DNA from: Anaerolineales bacterium
GTDB taxonomy: Bacteria; Chloroflexota; Anaerolineae; Aggregatilineales; UBA2796
Direction of reading: 5' to 3'
DNA length: 64,000 nucleotides
NCBI GenBank assembly: GCA_015075625.1
Contig: JABTTZ010000003.1
Coordinates: 124,001-188,000 of the forward strand
Part shown: piece by piece, positions 1 to 9,292 of the stretch
How the letters are laid out: every line of letters begins with the position of its first letter
Numbering within the stretch: position 1 is the first letter of the stretch
Notes under the pieces: generated by a model
Told to the model about the DNA's origin: nothing
Databases searched by the model: none
The model's input: the letters and a program-made list of their open reading frames with translations, nothing else
Translations under genes and position numbers: made by a program

Positions 1-1
1 C

Positions 2-562
2 TCCATTCAGGGGCATTACCTCGATAACATGCTTTCTGGCACAACGCCTCTTGGACAGCCAAGCCTGATGGATAGCTCTATCCTGAGCGGTGTCCTGATC
101 CTCGCTATGATGTTCACGGCGGCGCTGATCGCCCCCTTCACCGCCGTCGCCTTTGACGCCGCGCTAGGGACGCTGATCGGGACGTTTACACGGGGACGCA
201 TCGGCGGCTTGTTGGGGCAATTGTTCCTCATGCTGCTACGGGTTGCCATTGTCGCTTGGGCGCTGTGGGTGGGGGCGGCGGCACTCTCGCTCTCGCCCTT
301 TCCCGAACTGCTCGCCTCGTTAAACCCTAGCGGGGGGGCATCCTCGCTGATGGGTGTCTTGGGGGCATTTTTCGGGATTGCCGAAGGCGATTTAGGCTTG
401 ACGGCGCTCCACTTGCCCCATGTCCAGCGGATGTGGGCGGATTATGATAACGGGGTCTTTATCGGGGTTGCCTTCTTGGGCTATGTCTTGCTTCAAGCGC
501 TGCTGGCAAACCTGATCATGGCGTGGGCAGGGCGGCGGGCAATCCGCGCTGAGAAGGGGTAG
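2..562 (+). CDS. Integral membrane protein, 5' end outside the window
   Basis: The reading frame is open to the left edge (no stop before base 2), so the gene probably begins outside the window; ATG codons at 29 and 68 are alternative starts. At least three hydrophobic segments are visible: one right after the ATG at 68, one in the middle, and one near the C-terminus before a basic RRAIRAEKG tail. The glycine- and alanine-rich helices and the basic tail suggest a multi-pass inner-membrane protein. The coiled-coil glycosyltransferase follows after 17 nt, so they are probably co-transcribed. I do not recognise the family. Confidence 0.6.
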   Translation, partial: SIQGHYLDNMLSGTTPLGQPSLMDSSILSGVLILAMMFTAALIAPFTAVAFDAALGTLIGTFTRGRIGGLLGQLFLMLLRVAIVAWALWVGAAALSLSPFPELLASLNPSGGASSLMGVLGAFFGIAEGDLGLTALHLPHVQRMWADYDNGVFIGVAFLGYVLLQALLANLIMAWAGRRAIRAEKG

Positions 563-579
563 GGTAGGATACAGTCACC

Positions 580-3500
580 ATGTCGCAAGAGATCATCGCC
601 GCCCTTGAAGAGCGTGTTCACGAACTGGAAAAAGCCCTTTTCCTCAGCCAAGAGGAAATCGCCCATCTCACGGAAAATGCCCTCTCCCGCGAGGATCACA
701 TCCGCCGTCGGGAAACCTCTATCCTTGCGCTGTATACCGAGATAGAGGCACTCAGCGAGGCACACGCCGCTGAACGGGATGCCCTCCAAGCGCGACTGGA
801 GATGCTTCGTCTAACGTTGGAACAGAAAGACCTCGCCCTGAGCGAGGGGGCGTTCTACGCTGAATCCCTTGAGGCAGCGCGGTTGGAAAAAGAAGATGAG
901 ATGGAAGCACTCCGCCGTCAGCTTGCCGGCGTGACGAAGGTGGCGGCAAAACGCCACGCGCCGCCCGTCCTTCTTCCCCCTAACCGCAACCCAACGCACG
1001 ACGGCTCAATTCCCGCTGAGGCAACGCTTGTTTGCACTGTTGCCGCCAAAAATTACCTTGCCGCTGTGCGCGTCTTTATGGCGTCTCTCCAAGCCTATAA
1101 CCCCGCTGTTGTGCCGATTTTGCTTTTGGTCGATGAACCAGACGGGGCGTTTGACCCTGCCGTCGAGCCGTATCATATCCTTCAGGCAAAGGACATTGGC
1201 ATTCCCAATTGGGATCACTTCACATTCAAATACGATGTGCTGGAACTCAGCACAGCGGTGAAGCCCTACCTGATGGAATACCTCTTTGATACCTACGATG
1301 CGGCGAACGTGATCTACTTCGATCCCGATATTCAGGTGTTCGGCAGTTTGGATCGGCTGCGGCGCGTGTTGGAAAGTTACATGTGTGTCCTGACGCCGCA
1401 CATCACCGCCCCACTAACCGATGATCGCCACCCGAATGAACTGACGTTCCTTAGGGTGGGGACGTACAACCTCGGTTTTTGCGCCCTCAGCAAGCGCGGC
1501 GCGTGGCGCGATCTTCTCCGCTGGTGGCAAGAGCGACTCTACACGCAATGCACCCGCGAGGTAGACAAGGGGTTGTTTACCGACCAACACTGGATGGATT
1601 TTGCCCCCTCGCTGTTCCCCGGCGTCTATGTCCTGCGCGATGTCGGGTACAACGTCGCCTATTGGAACATTGCCACCCGTCCTCTCCAATGGGGAACAGC
1701 AGGCTACCTTGTCGGGGAATACCCTCTGATCTTCATGCACTTCAGCGGCTTTGAGCCGGATGAACCGGATTCGCTTTCCAAACATCAGGATCGCTTTCGC
1801 CTTTCCGAGCTTGCCCCGCCCTACCAAGAGTGTTTTTGGGAGTATGTAGCTCATCTGACGGCGCACGATTACTACACCACGCGCACCTATTCGTATGGCT
1901 TCGAGCGCTTCCCCGATGGAGTGCCCATCCCCGCGCAGCTTCGGGCGTGCCTGCGCACGACAGACCCTTACGGGCGGCGGTGGCAGAACCCCTATGACCT
2001 AACGGGGCGACGGACGTTTCGGGAATGGGCGACCCATCCCACACAGGGTTTTCGGTTCGTCTCGCCCCTCATGCTGCGCCTGTATGAGGAGCGCGTTGAC
2101 CTTCAGCGGGCGTTTCCTGCCATTCCCGGCAGCGATGAGGAGGCATACGCCCGCTGGTGGGTGAACGAATCGGAGACGATCTCGCTCTTTCACCCCGTCT
2201 ACAAGCGCCCTATCCTAGAGGCGCTGGCGATGTTCGCCCACTATACCCCCTCGGCGGACTTCATCGCCGCAACGCCCATCAGGTCCTTCCGCCAACGCCT
2301 TACCGATGCGGCAGCCTACTACCGTCGCTATCCGGTGGAGGTCAGACCGTACATCGACACGCGAAATTCCATGCCAAGCGCCTACAGCGGTCCGCGTGGG
2401 GGGGTCTATGGGACGGTCAGCCGCGCCTTGCGCCGCTTGGGTCTCATCCGTCTTGCGCGGCGCGTGATCGGGCTGCGGCTGATCCTCACCACGCGCTATT
2501 TCTTTGCCGAACGGGTCATTGATGTCCCCCACAAACCGGTGTTGTCCTCGCCGCGCCCGCCCGCACCCCCCCCACCGCCCGCAGTAGAAACGCCGCGCAA
2601 GGTGAAGAACCTCGGCATGGGGGTGAATATCGTCGGCTATGCGTACTCTGAAACGGGCGTGGGACAGCAAGCGCGAAACATGATCCGCGCCTTCGCCCAT
2701 GAAAGCTATCCCCTCTCCGTTGAGGTCATTGATGATCCCGACTCAGACCGCGCCCGCAAACAAGACCGCATGGCAGCGACCTTCCCACAGGGCATGGCGC
2801 ACGGCATATCGGTCTTTCACGCCAATGCCGATATGACCTATGCTGTGCGCAACATCCTTCCGACGGCAACCTACGAGGGACGTTACAACATTGGCTATTG
2901 GTCGTGGGAGCTAAGTACCTTCCCCACCCATTGGGATGAGGCATTCGCTATCTATGATGAAATATGGACGCCGAGCAGCTTCATCCAGAGCGCCGTCGCC
3001 GCCCGCAGCCCGCTGCCTATCTTTCGCACGCCGCCCTCGATTGAACCCGCCGTCCCACAGGGAATCACGCGGGATCATTTGCGGTTGCCGGAAGGGGCGT
3101 TTATCGTCCTCTTTATCTTTGATGCCTTCAGCATCTTCGAGCGAAAGAACCCTCTCGCCCTCGTGGATGCCTTTGAATCTGCCTTCACTGCCGACGAGCG
3201 CCGTTCCGATGTGCGCCTCGTGATCAAGGCGAACAATCTGCACACCATCCCTGAACAGCGGGCAGCCCTGAAAGCGCGGTTGAAGGATGTCAACGGGATT
3301 CTGTTGGAGGGCTACCTAAGCCGTGAGGAAACAAACGCTCTACTCAAAAGCTGCAACGTCTATGCCTCGCTCCATCGCAGCGAAGGCTATGGGCTAACCT
3401 GCGCCGAGGCAATGTATTGGGGGCGCCCCGTTGTGGCAACGGGCTATTCCGGCAACCTTGATTTTATGACGCCGGGCAACAGCCACCTTGTCCCCTATCG

Positions 3501-3735
3501 TCTTGTGCCGCTGGAGCGGGATTACCCGCCCTACGATGCGGGCGGTGTTTGGGCAGAGCCAGATAGTGCCGCCGCCGGACGTCTGCTGCGCGATGTGTTC
3601 TGCCACCCAGAGGATGCCGAACTGCGCGGCGCACAAGCCGCCGCTGACATACGGGCATGGAACAGCCCTGCCACTGTTGGCAAACTTATGGTGGAGCGCT
3701 TGCAGTTGATTCGGAGGCGGTTTGCCACAGAATGA
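580..3735 (+). CDS. Coiled-coil / dual glycosyltransferase fusion protein
   Basis: This 1051-residue protein has three parts. Residues 1-115 are charged and heptad-like, a likely coiled coil. Residues about 148-600 resemble a GT-A fold transferase, with a metal-binding DPD in VIYFDPDIQVFG. Residues about 690-1051 are a GT4-type GT-B transferase, starting at NIVGYAYSETGVGQQ and ending with the EGYGLTCAEAMYWGRPVVAT sugar-nucleotide signature. Such multi-domain transferases usually build surface polysaccharide or glycosylate proteins; the substrate cannot be read from sequence. It starts with ATG 17 nt after the upstream membrane protein. A basic stretch joins the two catalytic regions (about 610-690), followed by a proline-rich linker. 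Confidence 0.85.
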   Translation: MSQEIIAALEERVHELEKALFLSQEEIAHLTENALSREDHIRRRETSILALYTEIEALSEAHAAERDALQARLEMLRLTLEQKDLALSEGAFYAESLEAARLEKEDEMEALRRQLAGVTKVAAKRHAPPVLLPPNRNPTHDGSIPAEATLVCTVAAKNYLAAVRVFMASLQAYNPAVVPILLLVDEPDGAFDPAVEPYHILQAKDIGIPNWDHFTFKYDVLELSTAVKPYLMEYLFDTYDAANVIYFDPDIQVFGSLDRLRRVLESYMCVLTPHITAPLTDDRHPNELTFLRVGTYNLGFCALSKRGAWRDLLRWWQERLYTQCTREVDKGLFTDQHWMDFAPSLFPGVYVLRDVGYNVAYWNIATRPLQWGTAGYLVGEYPLIFMHFSGFEPDEPDSLSKHQDRFRLSELAPPYQECFWEYVAHLTAHDYYTTRTYSYGFERFPDGVPIPAQLRACLRTTDPYGRRWQNPYDLTGRRTFREWATHPTQGFRFVSPLMLRLYEERVDLQRAFPAIPGSDEEAYARWWVNESETISLFHPVYKRPILEALAMFAHYTPSADFIAATPIRSFRQRLTDAAAYYRRYPVEVRPYIDTRNSMPSAYSGPRGGVYGTVSRALRRLGLIRLARRVIGLRLILTTRYFFAERVIDVPHKPVLSSPRPPAPPPPPAVETPRKVKNLGMGVNIVGYAYSETGVGQQARNMIRAFAHESYPLSVEVIDDPDSDRARKQDRMAATFPQGMAHGISVFHANADMTYAVRNILPTATYEGRYNIGYWSWELSTFPTHWDEAFAIYDEIWTPSSFIQSAVAARSPLPIFRTPPSIEPAVPQGITRDHLRLPEGAFIVLFIFDAFSIFERKNPLALVDAFESAFTADERRSDVRLVIKANNLHTIPEQRAALKARLKDVNGILLEGYLSREETNALLKSCNVYASLHRSEGYGLTCAEAMYWGRPVVATGYSGNLDFMTPGNSHLVPYRLVPLERDYPPYDAGGVWAEPDSAAAGRLLRDVFCHPEDAELRGAQAAADIRAWNSPATVGKLMVERLQLIRRRFATE

Positions 3736-3848
3736 TCCTTCCTCTCCTGAGGGGGCAGGGGGTGAGGATATCTCCCCTGTGTTCAGCCTCGCGCGAACAT
3801 GCGGGGCGGGGGACACTGCATGATCTCGAATGGTGAACCAAGCACGGC

Positions 3849-5837
3849 TCAGGGCTGCTCAAACCGAACAGTCAGGCTTTGCCCAATAACCGCCCCGCTC
3901 CCATCAACGACATTCTCACTGTAAAACGCCCGTCCATCGGGGGTATCGTCAAAGGTATATAACCCCAACTGCACCCCCTGAATCTCCCCGACGCGACTGG
4001 TATCGGCAAGGCAATACGTGCGAGTGAACAAATCGCCCACGCGCCAGTAGCGCCCGTTCCAAAATGTTCCATCCGCCTGCCCAATGCGCTCACCGGCGGC
4101 GTTCACAAAATGGACGGCAGCATTGAAAAAATCGGACTTGACGCTTGTTTTGGGCGAGGGCAGCACCCACAACGTCTCCAAACAGCCCTGTGCCGCTGCC
4201 CACTGTGTCCCTAAGAGGCGCACGCCGTTGGCAAAGCCTGGGAGCGTCGGGATCATCGTGTAGGGGCTGGTGTCAAGGCTGCCGCTGCGTTCTTCTAGGC
4301 GGAAACATGCTTCTGGTTCTCCGTTATCCAAACGACGGCGAGCAGGGAAAACCTCACCTATCCCGGCGCATCCATCGCGCAGCAAAAGCGCCCCTCCCGG
4401 CGGATAAGCATCCATGCCCTTATCAAGGAAACGCCGTTCGGGGAGATCATACAAGAGGACATTCCAAACGCTTGCTTGCTCATTGTAGCCCACGAACTGC
4501 CCATCCAACGCCGCCAAAACCTGTGTCGGGTTGTTTGCGTAAATTGCCTCCCGAACGGGCATGTAATAACCGAGGGGAATCCCAAACGCGCCCGTTGTGG
4601 CGTAGGTATTCAGGAAATTCAAGAGGGCGATCACATACCACAGGCTAAGCGTGACGACGACTGCCGCCGTCGCGCCGAACACACCCCACCCAATAAGGCG
4701 GGATCGGGCGGGAAACCGCTGAAGTATATCCCGCACCGCGCTCCCTAAAAGAATGTACGCCGCTGGAAACATCGGAATCAAATAGTGGGCATACATGGGT
4801 GTCCATGTAGGGGTGAACGCCAGCGGCGGAACAACCACCCACAACAGAAGCACTCGGTCTATCGTAGCATGGGCATCCCGCCGCCGGAGACTCCGTGCCG
4901 CAGCCCACAGCGCCGCGCCAACCACTGCCGTCGAGAGGGCATGAAAGATCGGGTAGGCGGGGGGGACTGTTTTCAGAAATTCGCCGTACATTTCTGCACC
5001 GGCAAAGGCGTGAATTTCTGCCCCGCCAATGGTCAGCCAAGCCTCTTGCCAAGCCTGAGCGCTCAGCGTCAGCGGGCGGCGCTCCCCTCGTGGGGCAAGG
5101 ATGCGCCCTACCGTCTCTGGGTTGAGAAGGGATGCCCGCACTGCACCCACTGCATAGGGAAGCACCGCCAACCCCGCGAGGACGATGCTCAGCCAAAACG
5201 CCCGCGAAAGCCGCTTACGCCCTGCCCACACCATATAGAGCGTGGCAGGGATCAGGACGAACGCGGCGTAATGGATTTGTCCGGTAACTGCCAAGAGGGG
5301 TAGGTGAACCCACTGCGCCCATTTCTTCCCCTCAATAAAGCCCAAGACTCCCGTGAAGATCACCCCCACAACAAATGGCGGGAGCATCTCTTGCGCCCAG
5401 ATCTTGCGCGAAAACATGACCGACCAGGGGGCGGCGGCAAAGATCACGCCGGCAAAGATTGCCGCCGTGACGCCGTAATAGCGGCGGGCAAAAAGGTAGG
5501 TAAAGGCGACAGCAATCACGTTCAGCAGCCCGATGTACTGCGTCGCCACGCGGGGATCGCTGCTCAGCAGGTAGGGCAGCGCCAAAATGTAGACATTCAC
5601 GGGGGCGTTGCGCACGCCAACTGAGGAATCGATTCCCAAGAGGGGAAAATCCCGTCCGCGTGCCATGTCCAGCGCCATAAGGGAGAGATTCGCCTCGTCT
5701 TGTTTAAATTCGACCGCGCCCGGCATTCCCATGCGCAGTGCGGCAGCAAGGAGGATGATCCCAATGAAGGCGAGCCACTCAAGGCGCGTTGGGCGGGTGG
5801 TGTAGGGGGTGATTGGGTTTGTCGTTGTGTTAGTCAT
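3849..5837 (-). CDS. GT-C family (GT39/ArnT-like) membrane glycosyltransferase
   Basis: This 662-residue multi-pass membrane protein has about ten hydrophobic segments in its first 430 residues, then a soluble C-terminal domain. The first extracytoplasmic loop holds KQDEANLSLMALDMARG, the acidic DE-type motif typical of polyprenyl-phosphate-sugar-dependent GT-C enzymes. It probably transfers a sugar from a lipid-linked donor outside the membrane. The ATG overlaps the end of the methyltransferase gene by 8 nt, so the two should be translationally coupled despite unrelated functions. The acceptor is unknown. Confidence 0.8.
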   Translation of the reverse strand: MTNTTTNPITPYTTRPTRLEWLAFIGIILLAAALRMGMPGAVEFKQDEANLSLMALDMARGRDFPLLGIDSSVGVRNAPVNVYILALPYLLSSDPRVATQYIGLLNVIAVAFTYLFARRYYGVTAAIFAGVIFAAAPWSVMFSRKIWAQEMLPPFVVGVIFTGVLGFIEGKKWAQWVHLPLLAVTGQIHYAAFVLIPATLYMVWAGRKRLSRAFWLSIVLAGLAVLPYAVGAVRASLLNPETVGRILAPRGERRPLTLSAQAWQEAWLTIGGAEIHAFAGAEMYGEFLKTVPPAYPIFHALSTAVVGAALWAAARSLRRRDAHATIDRVLLLWVVVPPLAFTPTWTPMYAHYLIPMFPAAYILLGSAVRDILQRFPARSRLIGWGVFGATAAVVVTLSLWYVIALLNFLNTYATTGAFGIPLGYYMPVREAIYANNPTQVLAALDGQFVGYNEQASVWNVLLYDLPERRFLDKGMDAYPPGGALLLRDGCAGIGEVFPARRRLDNGEPEACFRLEERSGSLDTSPYTMIPTLPGFANGVRLLGTQWAAAQGCLETLWVLPSPKTSVKSDFFNAAVHFVNAAGERIGQADGTFWNGRYWRVGDLFTRTYCLADTSRVGEIQGVQLGLYTFDDTPDGRAFYSENVVDGSGAVIGQSLTVRFEQP

Positions 5838-6936
5838 TGTCTACAGCGGGCAATCCCTCAAAGGCTTGGCGGACAGTCTTAAATGGTGGGCGTCCAAACA
5901 GGTCTCCTGATCGGCTGTGGGTTGGTTCGGGCAAACTCGCCTGTACATCTAGCCCTTTTTTTGTGCCAAAAAAGATCAAGCGGTGACGCTTTTGAGCATT
6001 CCCATAATAAGCAGAATTCAAGACGCGGTGATCGACGTCGTAACCTAGTTGATCCATCCTATGAAGGATGGTTTCAAGCAGTTTTCCTTTGGCAATTGCC
6101 TTCAGGTTGGAGACATTTTCCATTAGGAAAAGTGGGGGCGAAATATCCTCCACAAAGCGAAGAAATTCAAAAATGAGTTCACCGCGTGGATCATATGTTC
6201 CTTGTTGTTTTCCCGCTTGGCTAAACGCCTGACAAGGCGGTCCGCCATAGATCAACGAAATCGCAGAGCGATCAACCCCACAAGCCTCTAAAATGGTGCG
6301 GGGAGAGAGCCTTTCAATGGCTTCTTGAAAGACGCGCATGGTGTCGCCAAAGTACCCACGCAAGGTAGCACAGCGATCTTTTTCATGTTCCACACAAGCC
6401 ACGGTTTGCCACCGTTCACTTCCCGCGCCACGCACCTGATGGGCGGCAACGTCCAACCCCCCTGCCCCACTAAACAGGCTGAGGGCAGAAAAGACGGCTT
6501 GTTTCGGTACTAGGTTACTAGCCACCCTCAAGAGGGCATCGAACAAGGCTCGTCCTAACTCAATTGGAACGGCATCCCCTACTTGCTGCTGAACACTAGT
6601 CACTGTTCCTTTGAACTCAAGATCATCAGGAAAACCCTGCAAGCGTGCCGCTTCGCGGGGGGTGATGAACCGATCTTCAAAAGGATGGACAAATTTGTTG
6701 TAGATATACCCCGTTACTGTCAATGAGGGTTGATCAGGATCAAGACGGATCATCCGCAAATTGGGACCGCCTTGCCGTGTCGGATCATCGTTCACATAAA
6801 ACCGAAAACTGTCATGCCACAGCGCCTCAGGCAAATCCTGCATTTTTTGCCCAATCTTCAAGGCTTGGATACGACTGAGAACGGTTACCCCCGCTTTACG
6901 CGCTTGGTGGTTTGTGATTGTTTTTGGTTTATCCAT
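5830..6936 (-). CDS. DNA (cytosine-5-)-methyltransferase, circularly permuted
   Basis: This 368-residue C5-cytosine methyltransferase has an unusual motif order. Residues 1-60 resemble the part that normally follows the target-recognition domain (ITNHQARK, IQALKIGQKMQDLPEALW). Motif IX is at 89-104 (RFITPREAARLQGFPD) and motif X at 117-124 (QQVGDAVP). Only then come motif I at 152-161 (LSLFSGAGGL), motif IV at 231-240 with catalytic Cys235 (GGPPCQAFSQ), ENV at 273-275 and motif VIII QKRHRL. The protein ends at TVRQAFEGLPAVDND, where a canonical enzyme would enter its recognition region. All key residues are present, so it is probably active. No restriction endonuclease gene lies beside it. 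M.BssHII is a known example with motifs IX-X first. Confidence 0.93.
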   Translation of the reverse strand: MDKPKTITNHQARKAGVTVLSRIQALKIGQKMQDLPEALWHDSFRFYVNDDPTRQGGPNLRMIRLDPDQPSLTVTGYIYNKFVHPFEDRFITPREAARLQGFPDDLEFKGTVTSVQQQVGDAVPIELGRALFDALLRVASNLVPKQAVFSALSLFSGAGGLDVAAHQVRGAGSERWQTVACVEHEKDRCATLRGYFGDTMRVFQEAIERLSPRTILEACGVDRSAISLIYGGPPCQAFSQAGKQQGTYDPRGELIFEFLRFVEDISPPLFLMENVSNLKAIAKGKLLETILHRMDQLGYDVDHRVLNSAYYGNAQKRHRLIFFGTKKGLDVQASLPEPTHSRSGDLFGRPPFKTVRQAFEGLPAVDND

Positions 6937-7068
6937 AGCCCCTACTCAAAACGTAAATAAATCATTGATCCAGAGATCATGAGAGATTATTTCAGTTAGG
7001 GTGACAATACCATCAAAGAGATTATAGAACCCTTTCGTAGGGGCTTCATTCTCTGGAGGAAAGTATAA

Positions 7069-7490
7069 TGACCCCCGAAAACGAGACCACAAGCTAAGGT
7101 GGAAAAAGTATAATCAGATTAGCTTGTGGAGGACAGGAAATAAGTGGAAAACGCAGACAACATAGCGACGAGTTCAAATTCAAAGTAGCCCTGGAAGCGA
7201 GCAAAGGGCATAAGACCGTCAACGAACTTGCCAGTGAGTACAAACTGCATCCGACTCAGATCAGCAGTTGGAAGAAACTGCTGCTAGAGGAAGGAGCAGG
7301 GGTGTTCAGCCGCAATACAAGTTCCAGGCAGCAGGAGCAGTCCGTGCGTGAGGCGGAACTTTATGAACAGATTGGGCGGCTCAAGATGGAACTGGAGTGG
7401 CTGAAAAAAAGCTGCCCAGTTCAGTTGAGAGGAGGCGTATACTGTATCGTACGCGCCGCCCCTAACGCATGGGCGATCTACTGATCCGGT
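7069..7490 (+). mobile_element. IS3-family insertion sequence remnant (left end)
   Basis: The left end probably starts at the TG at 7069 (TGACCCCCGAAAACGAGACC), matching the TG-initiated ends of IS3 elements. An 11-bp stem, CCACAAGCTAA (about 7087) with TTAGCTTGTGG (about 7119), lies ahead of the OrfA frame. OrfA is followed by a slippery A7 run (7404-7410), as expected for programmed -1 frameshifting into OrfB. OrfB and the right inverted repeat are missing, so the copy is dead. The right limit is approximate. Confidence 0.75.
7140..7484 (+). pseudogene. IS3-family transposase OrfA, truncated remnant
   Basis: The frame reads SGKRRQHSDEFKFKVALEAS, then KTVNELASEYKLHPTQISSWKK, a helix-turn-helix typical of IS3 OrfA. 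It ends with a leucine-zipper-like EAELYEQIGRLKMELEWLKKS. The codon where ATG is expected, after GGAGG (7127-7131), is ATA at 7140, so the start codon looks mutated; the first in-frame ATG is at 7302. After the KKS box at the A7 run, the frame continues into unrelated sequence. OrfB is absent. Confidence 0.75.
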
Positions 7491-7501
7491 CTAGCCATGC
7501 C

Positions 7502-8485
7502 TCACAGCCACCCCTTCTTCCGAAAGAAGTAGACCAATCCCAGGGCAATAGCAACCATCAGCCCTAAGGCGAAGGGATAGCCATTTCCCCAACGAAGTTC
7601 GGGCATGATATCGAAGTTCATCCCGTACACCCCCGCCACAAGCGTCACCGACATGAGGATGATTGAGCTTGCCGTCAGCACGCGCATCGTCTGATTCATC
7701 CGGTTGGAGGCAATCGAAAGGTAGGAATCCAACGCGCTGCTTAGCAGGTCGCGGTAGGTATCGATGCTGTCAATCACCCGGACAATGTGATCGTAGACGT
7801 CTTGAAAATAGACAATGGCTTCCAACTCAATGATCGGCTTTTCCCGCCGCAAGAGGACGTTCACCACATCACGGGCGGGGGCAACCACCCGCCGCATGGC
7901 AAGCAAATCTTTTTTCAGCGAGAATAGTTCGGGAAGTGCCTTCTCATCAAAGCTCTCGAAGATGCGCCCTTCAATGCCCTCCACCACTTCAGCAAGTTGG
8001 TCGATCACCGGAAAATAGTTATCGACAATGGCATCCATCAAGGCATAAATCACCCCGCCAATGTGATGCCCTACCACCTGATGGTTGTTTTGCCAGCGCT
8101 GCACGGTCTGCTCAACTTCGGGAATCTGCCCCTTGTGGACGGTGACGAGGTAATTTTTTCCGACAAACATCGCCACTTGACGGACGCCGATCATCTTATC
8201 TTTCGGGTCGTGTGCCGCCGCCGGGCGGTAACGCACCGCATAAAAGACGATGAAATAGTAACCCTCATAGCTATCGATCTTCGGCTTTTGGGGGTGAATG
8301 GCGTCTTCGAGGGCGAGAGGATGAAAGTTGAATACCTCCCGCAGGCGTTTCAAATCCTCGTTGTCGGCGTGTTCAATGTCGTACCAAACAAGGTTGCCCG
8401 GCTCAGCAATGACCTCTGCAAGATGATTCGGGTCGGTAATTGGGCGGGCTTCCCCCGCTGCGGTGGTCAGGATGATGTGGTGCAT
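7502..8485 (-). CDS. corA: CorA-family magnesium/cobalt transporter
   Basis: CorA forms homopentameric inner-membrane channels for Mg2+ (also Co2+ or Ni2+). The N-terminal two thirds are a soluble alpha/beta and long-helix domain. The C-terminus has two transmembrane segments with the signature YGMNF between them and a short basic tail, FRKKGWL. ATG at 8485 is preferred over the upstream TTG at 8509, because GGGGAGGGG lies about 14 nt before it, inside the extended frame. This gives about 327 residues, normal for the family. It stands alone, between the IS remnant and the TIGR01906-type gene. Confidence 0.93.
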   Translation of the reverse strand: MHHIILTTAAGEARPITDPNHLAEVIAEPGNLVWYDIEHADNEDLKRLREVFNFHPLALEDAIHPQKPKIDSYEGYYFIVFYAVRYRPAAAHDPKDKMIGVRQVAMFVGKNYLVTVHKGQIPEVEQTVQRWQNNHQVVGHHIGGVIYALMDAIVDNYFPVIDQLAEVVEGIEGRIFESFDEKALPELFSLKKDLLAMRRVVAPARDVVNVLLRREKPIIELEAIVYFQDVYDHIVRVIDSIDTYRDLLSSALDSYLSIASNRMNQTMRVLTASSIILMSVTLVAGVYGMNFDIMPELRWGNGYPFALGLMVAIALGLVYFFRKKGWL

Positions 8486-8571
8486 ACGGTAGCGGTATCC
8501 CCTCCCCAACGTAGGGCTATGGCAGAATCATTCTAACATTCTTTGGCGCGGGATTTCTAGGGGGTCTGCTT

Positions 8572-9273
8572 TTAAACCCCGTCGTGGTCACTAGAGGTCT
8601 TTCCCACTCGCCGCCCCCACCACACCGCCCCACCGATGAGCGCCCCCGCGCCTATCGCGACGATCAGCCCTAAGCTGAGCGCCGCGTTTTGCCAAAAGGG
8701 AATCGGAAACAGGCGAATCAACCCATCCGAATAGCGAAACTGCCACGTTCCCGGCGCAAAAAAGAGATCGTGAAACCTATTGAAAAACTGATTCCAATCG
8801 ATCAAGATATAAACGATCAGGGCGGCGAGGAGGATGAGTGCCAGCCCCCCCCCGCCGACCATCCCCCGCCGCAGCATTTGCCGTTTTGCCGCGCCGCCCA
8901 GCGGGAGGAGAAAAAATATCAGCACGCCCACCATGAACACCCCCAACCCCACCTGAAATGCTGTGTTCATAACGACCTTCACATCAACCATATGCCCTAG
9001 TTCACGTTCGTTGAAAAGGATCTGTCCATCAGCGCTGCTCAGGCGGCGCAGGACATCAACATCCTCCCCTGAAAGAAGGTAGTCAACGGCATTCACCGCA
9101 AACTGACGGCGTTCCTCGGTGGTGAACCCATACGGATCGGGGGCGATGTTCGGGAAGGCATAGACAAGCCGCGTGTAGGCAGGCGTCACGAGGAGGCGAA
9201 TCCCGCCCAAAACAAGAAAGAGCGGGATGGTCAGGGTGAAAAATGCGGTGAGACTATGCTTTAGCCGGGTCAT
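8572..9273 (-). CDS. TIGR01906/DUF1461-type integral membrane protein
   Basis: The open frame extends upstream to 9621, but that part is Pro/Arg-rich shadow of the next gene. The real start is ATG at 9273 (MTRLKHSLTAFF), giving 233 residues. There is a hydrophobic N-terminal segment, an extracytoplasmic region with DPYGFTTEERRQFAVNAVDYLLSG and FNERELGHMVDVK, then three further membrane segments. This layout fits the TIGR01906 (DUF1461) family, whose function is unknown. It starts 20 nt after the stop of the upstream propeller gene and is likely co-transcribed with it. Confidence 0.8.
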   Translation of the reverse strand: MTRLKHSLTAFFTLTIPLFLVLGGIRLLVTPAYTRLVYAFPNIAPDPYGFTTEERRQFAVNAVDYLLSGEDVDVLRRLSSADGQILFNERELGHMVDVKVVMNTAFQVGLGVFMVGVLIFFLLPLGGAAKRQMLRRGMVGGGGLALILLAALIVYILIDWNQFFNRFHDLFFAPGTWQFRYSDGLIRLFPIPFWQNAALSLGLIVAIGAGALIGGAVWWGRRVGKTSSDHDGV

Positions 9274-9292
9274 TGCAGGCGGGTTGTGTCCC

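Noticed and set aside
5830-7490. A complete restriction-modification system around the methyltransferase.
   Set aside because: Neighbours are a glycosyltransferase and an IS remnant; no nuclease motif is found, so it is called an orphan.
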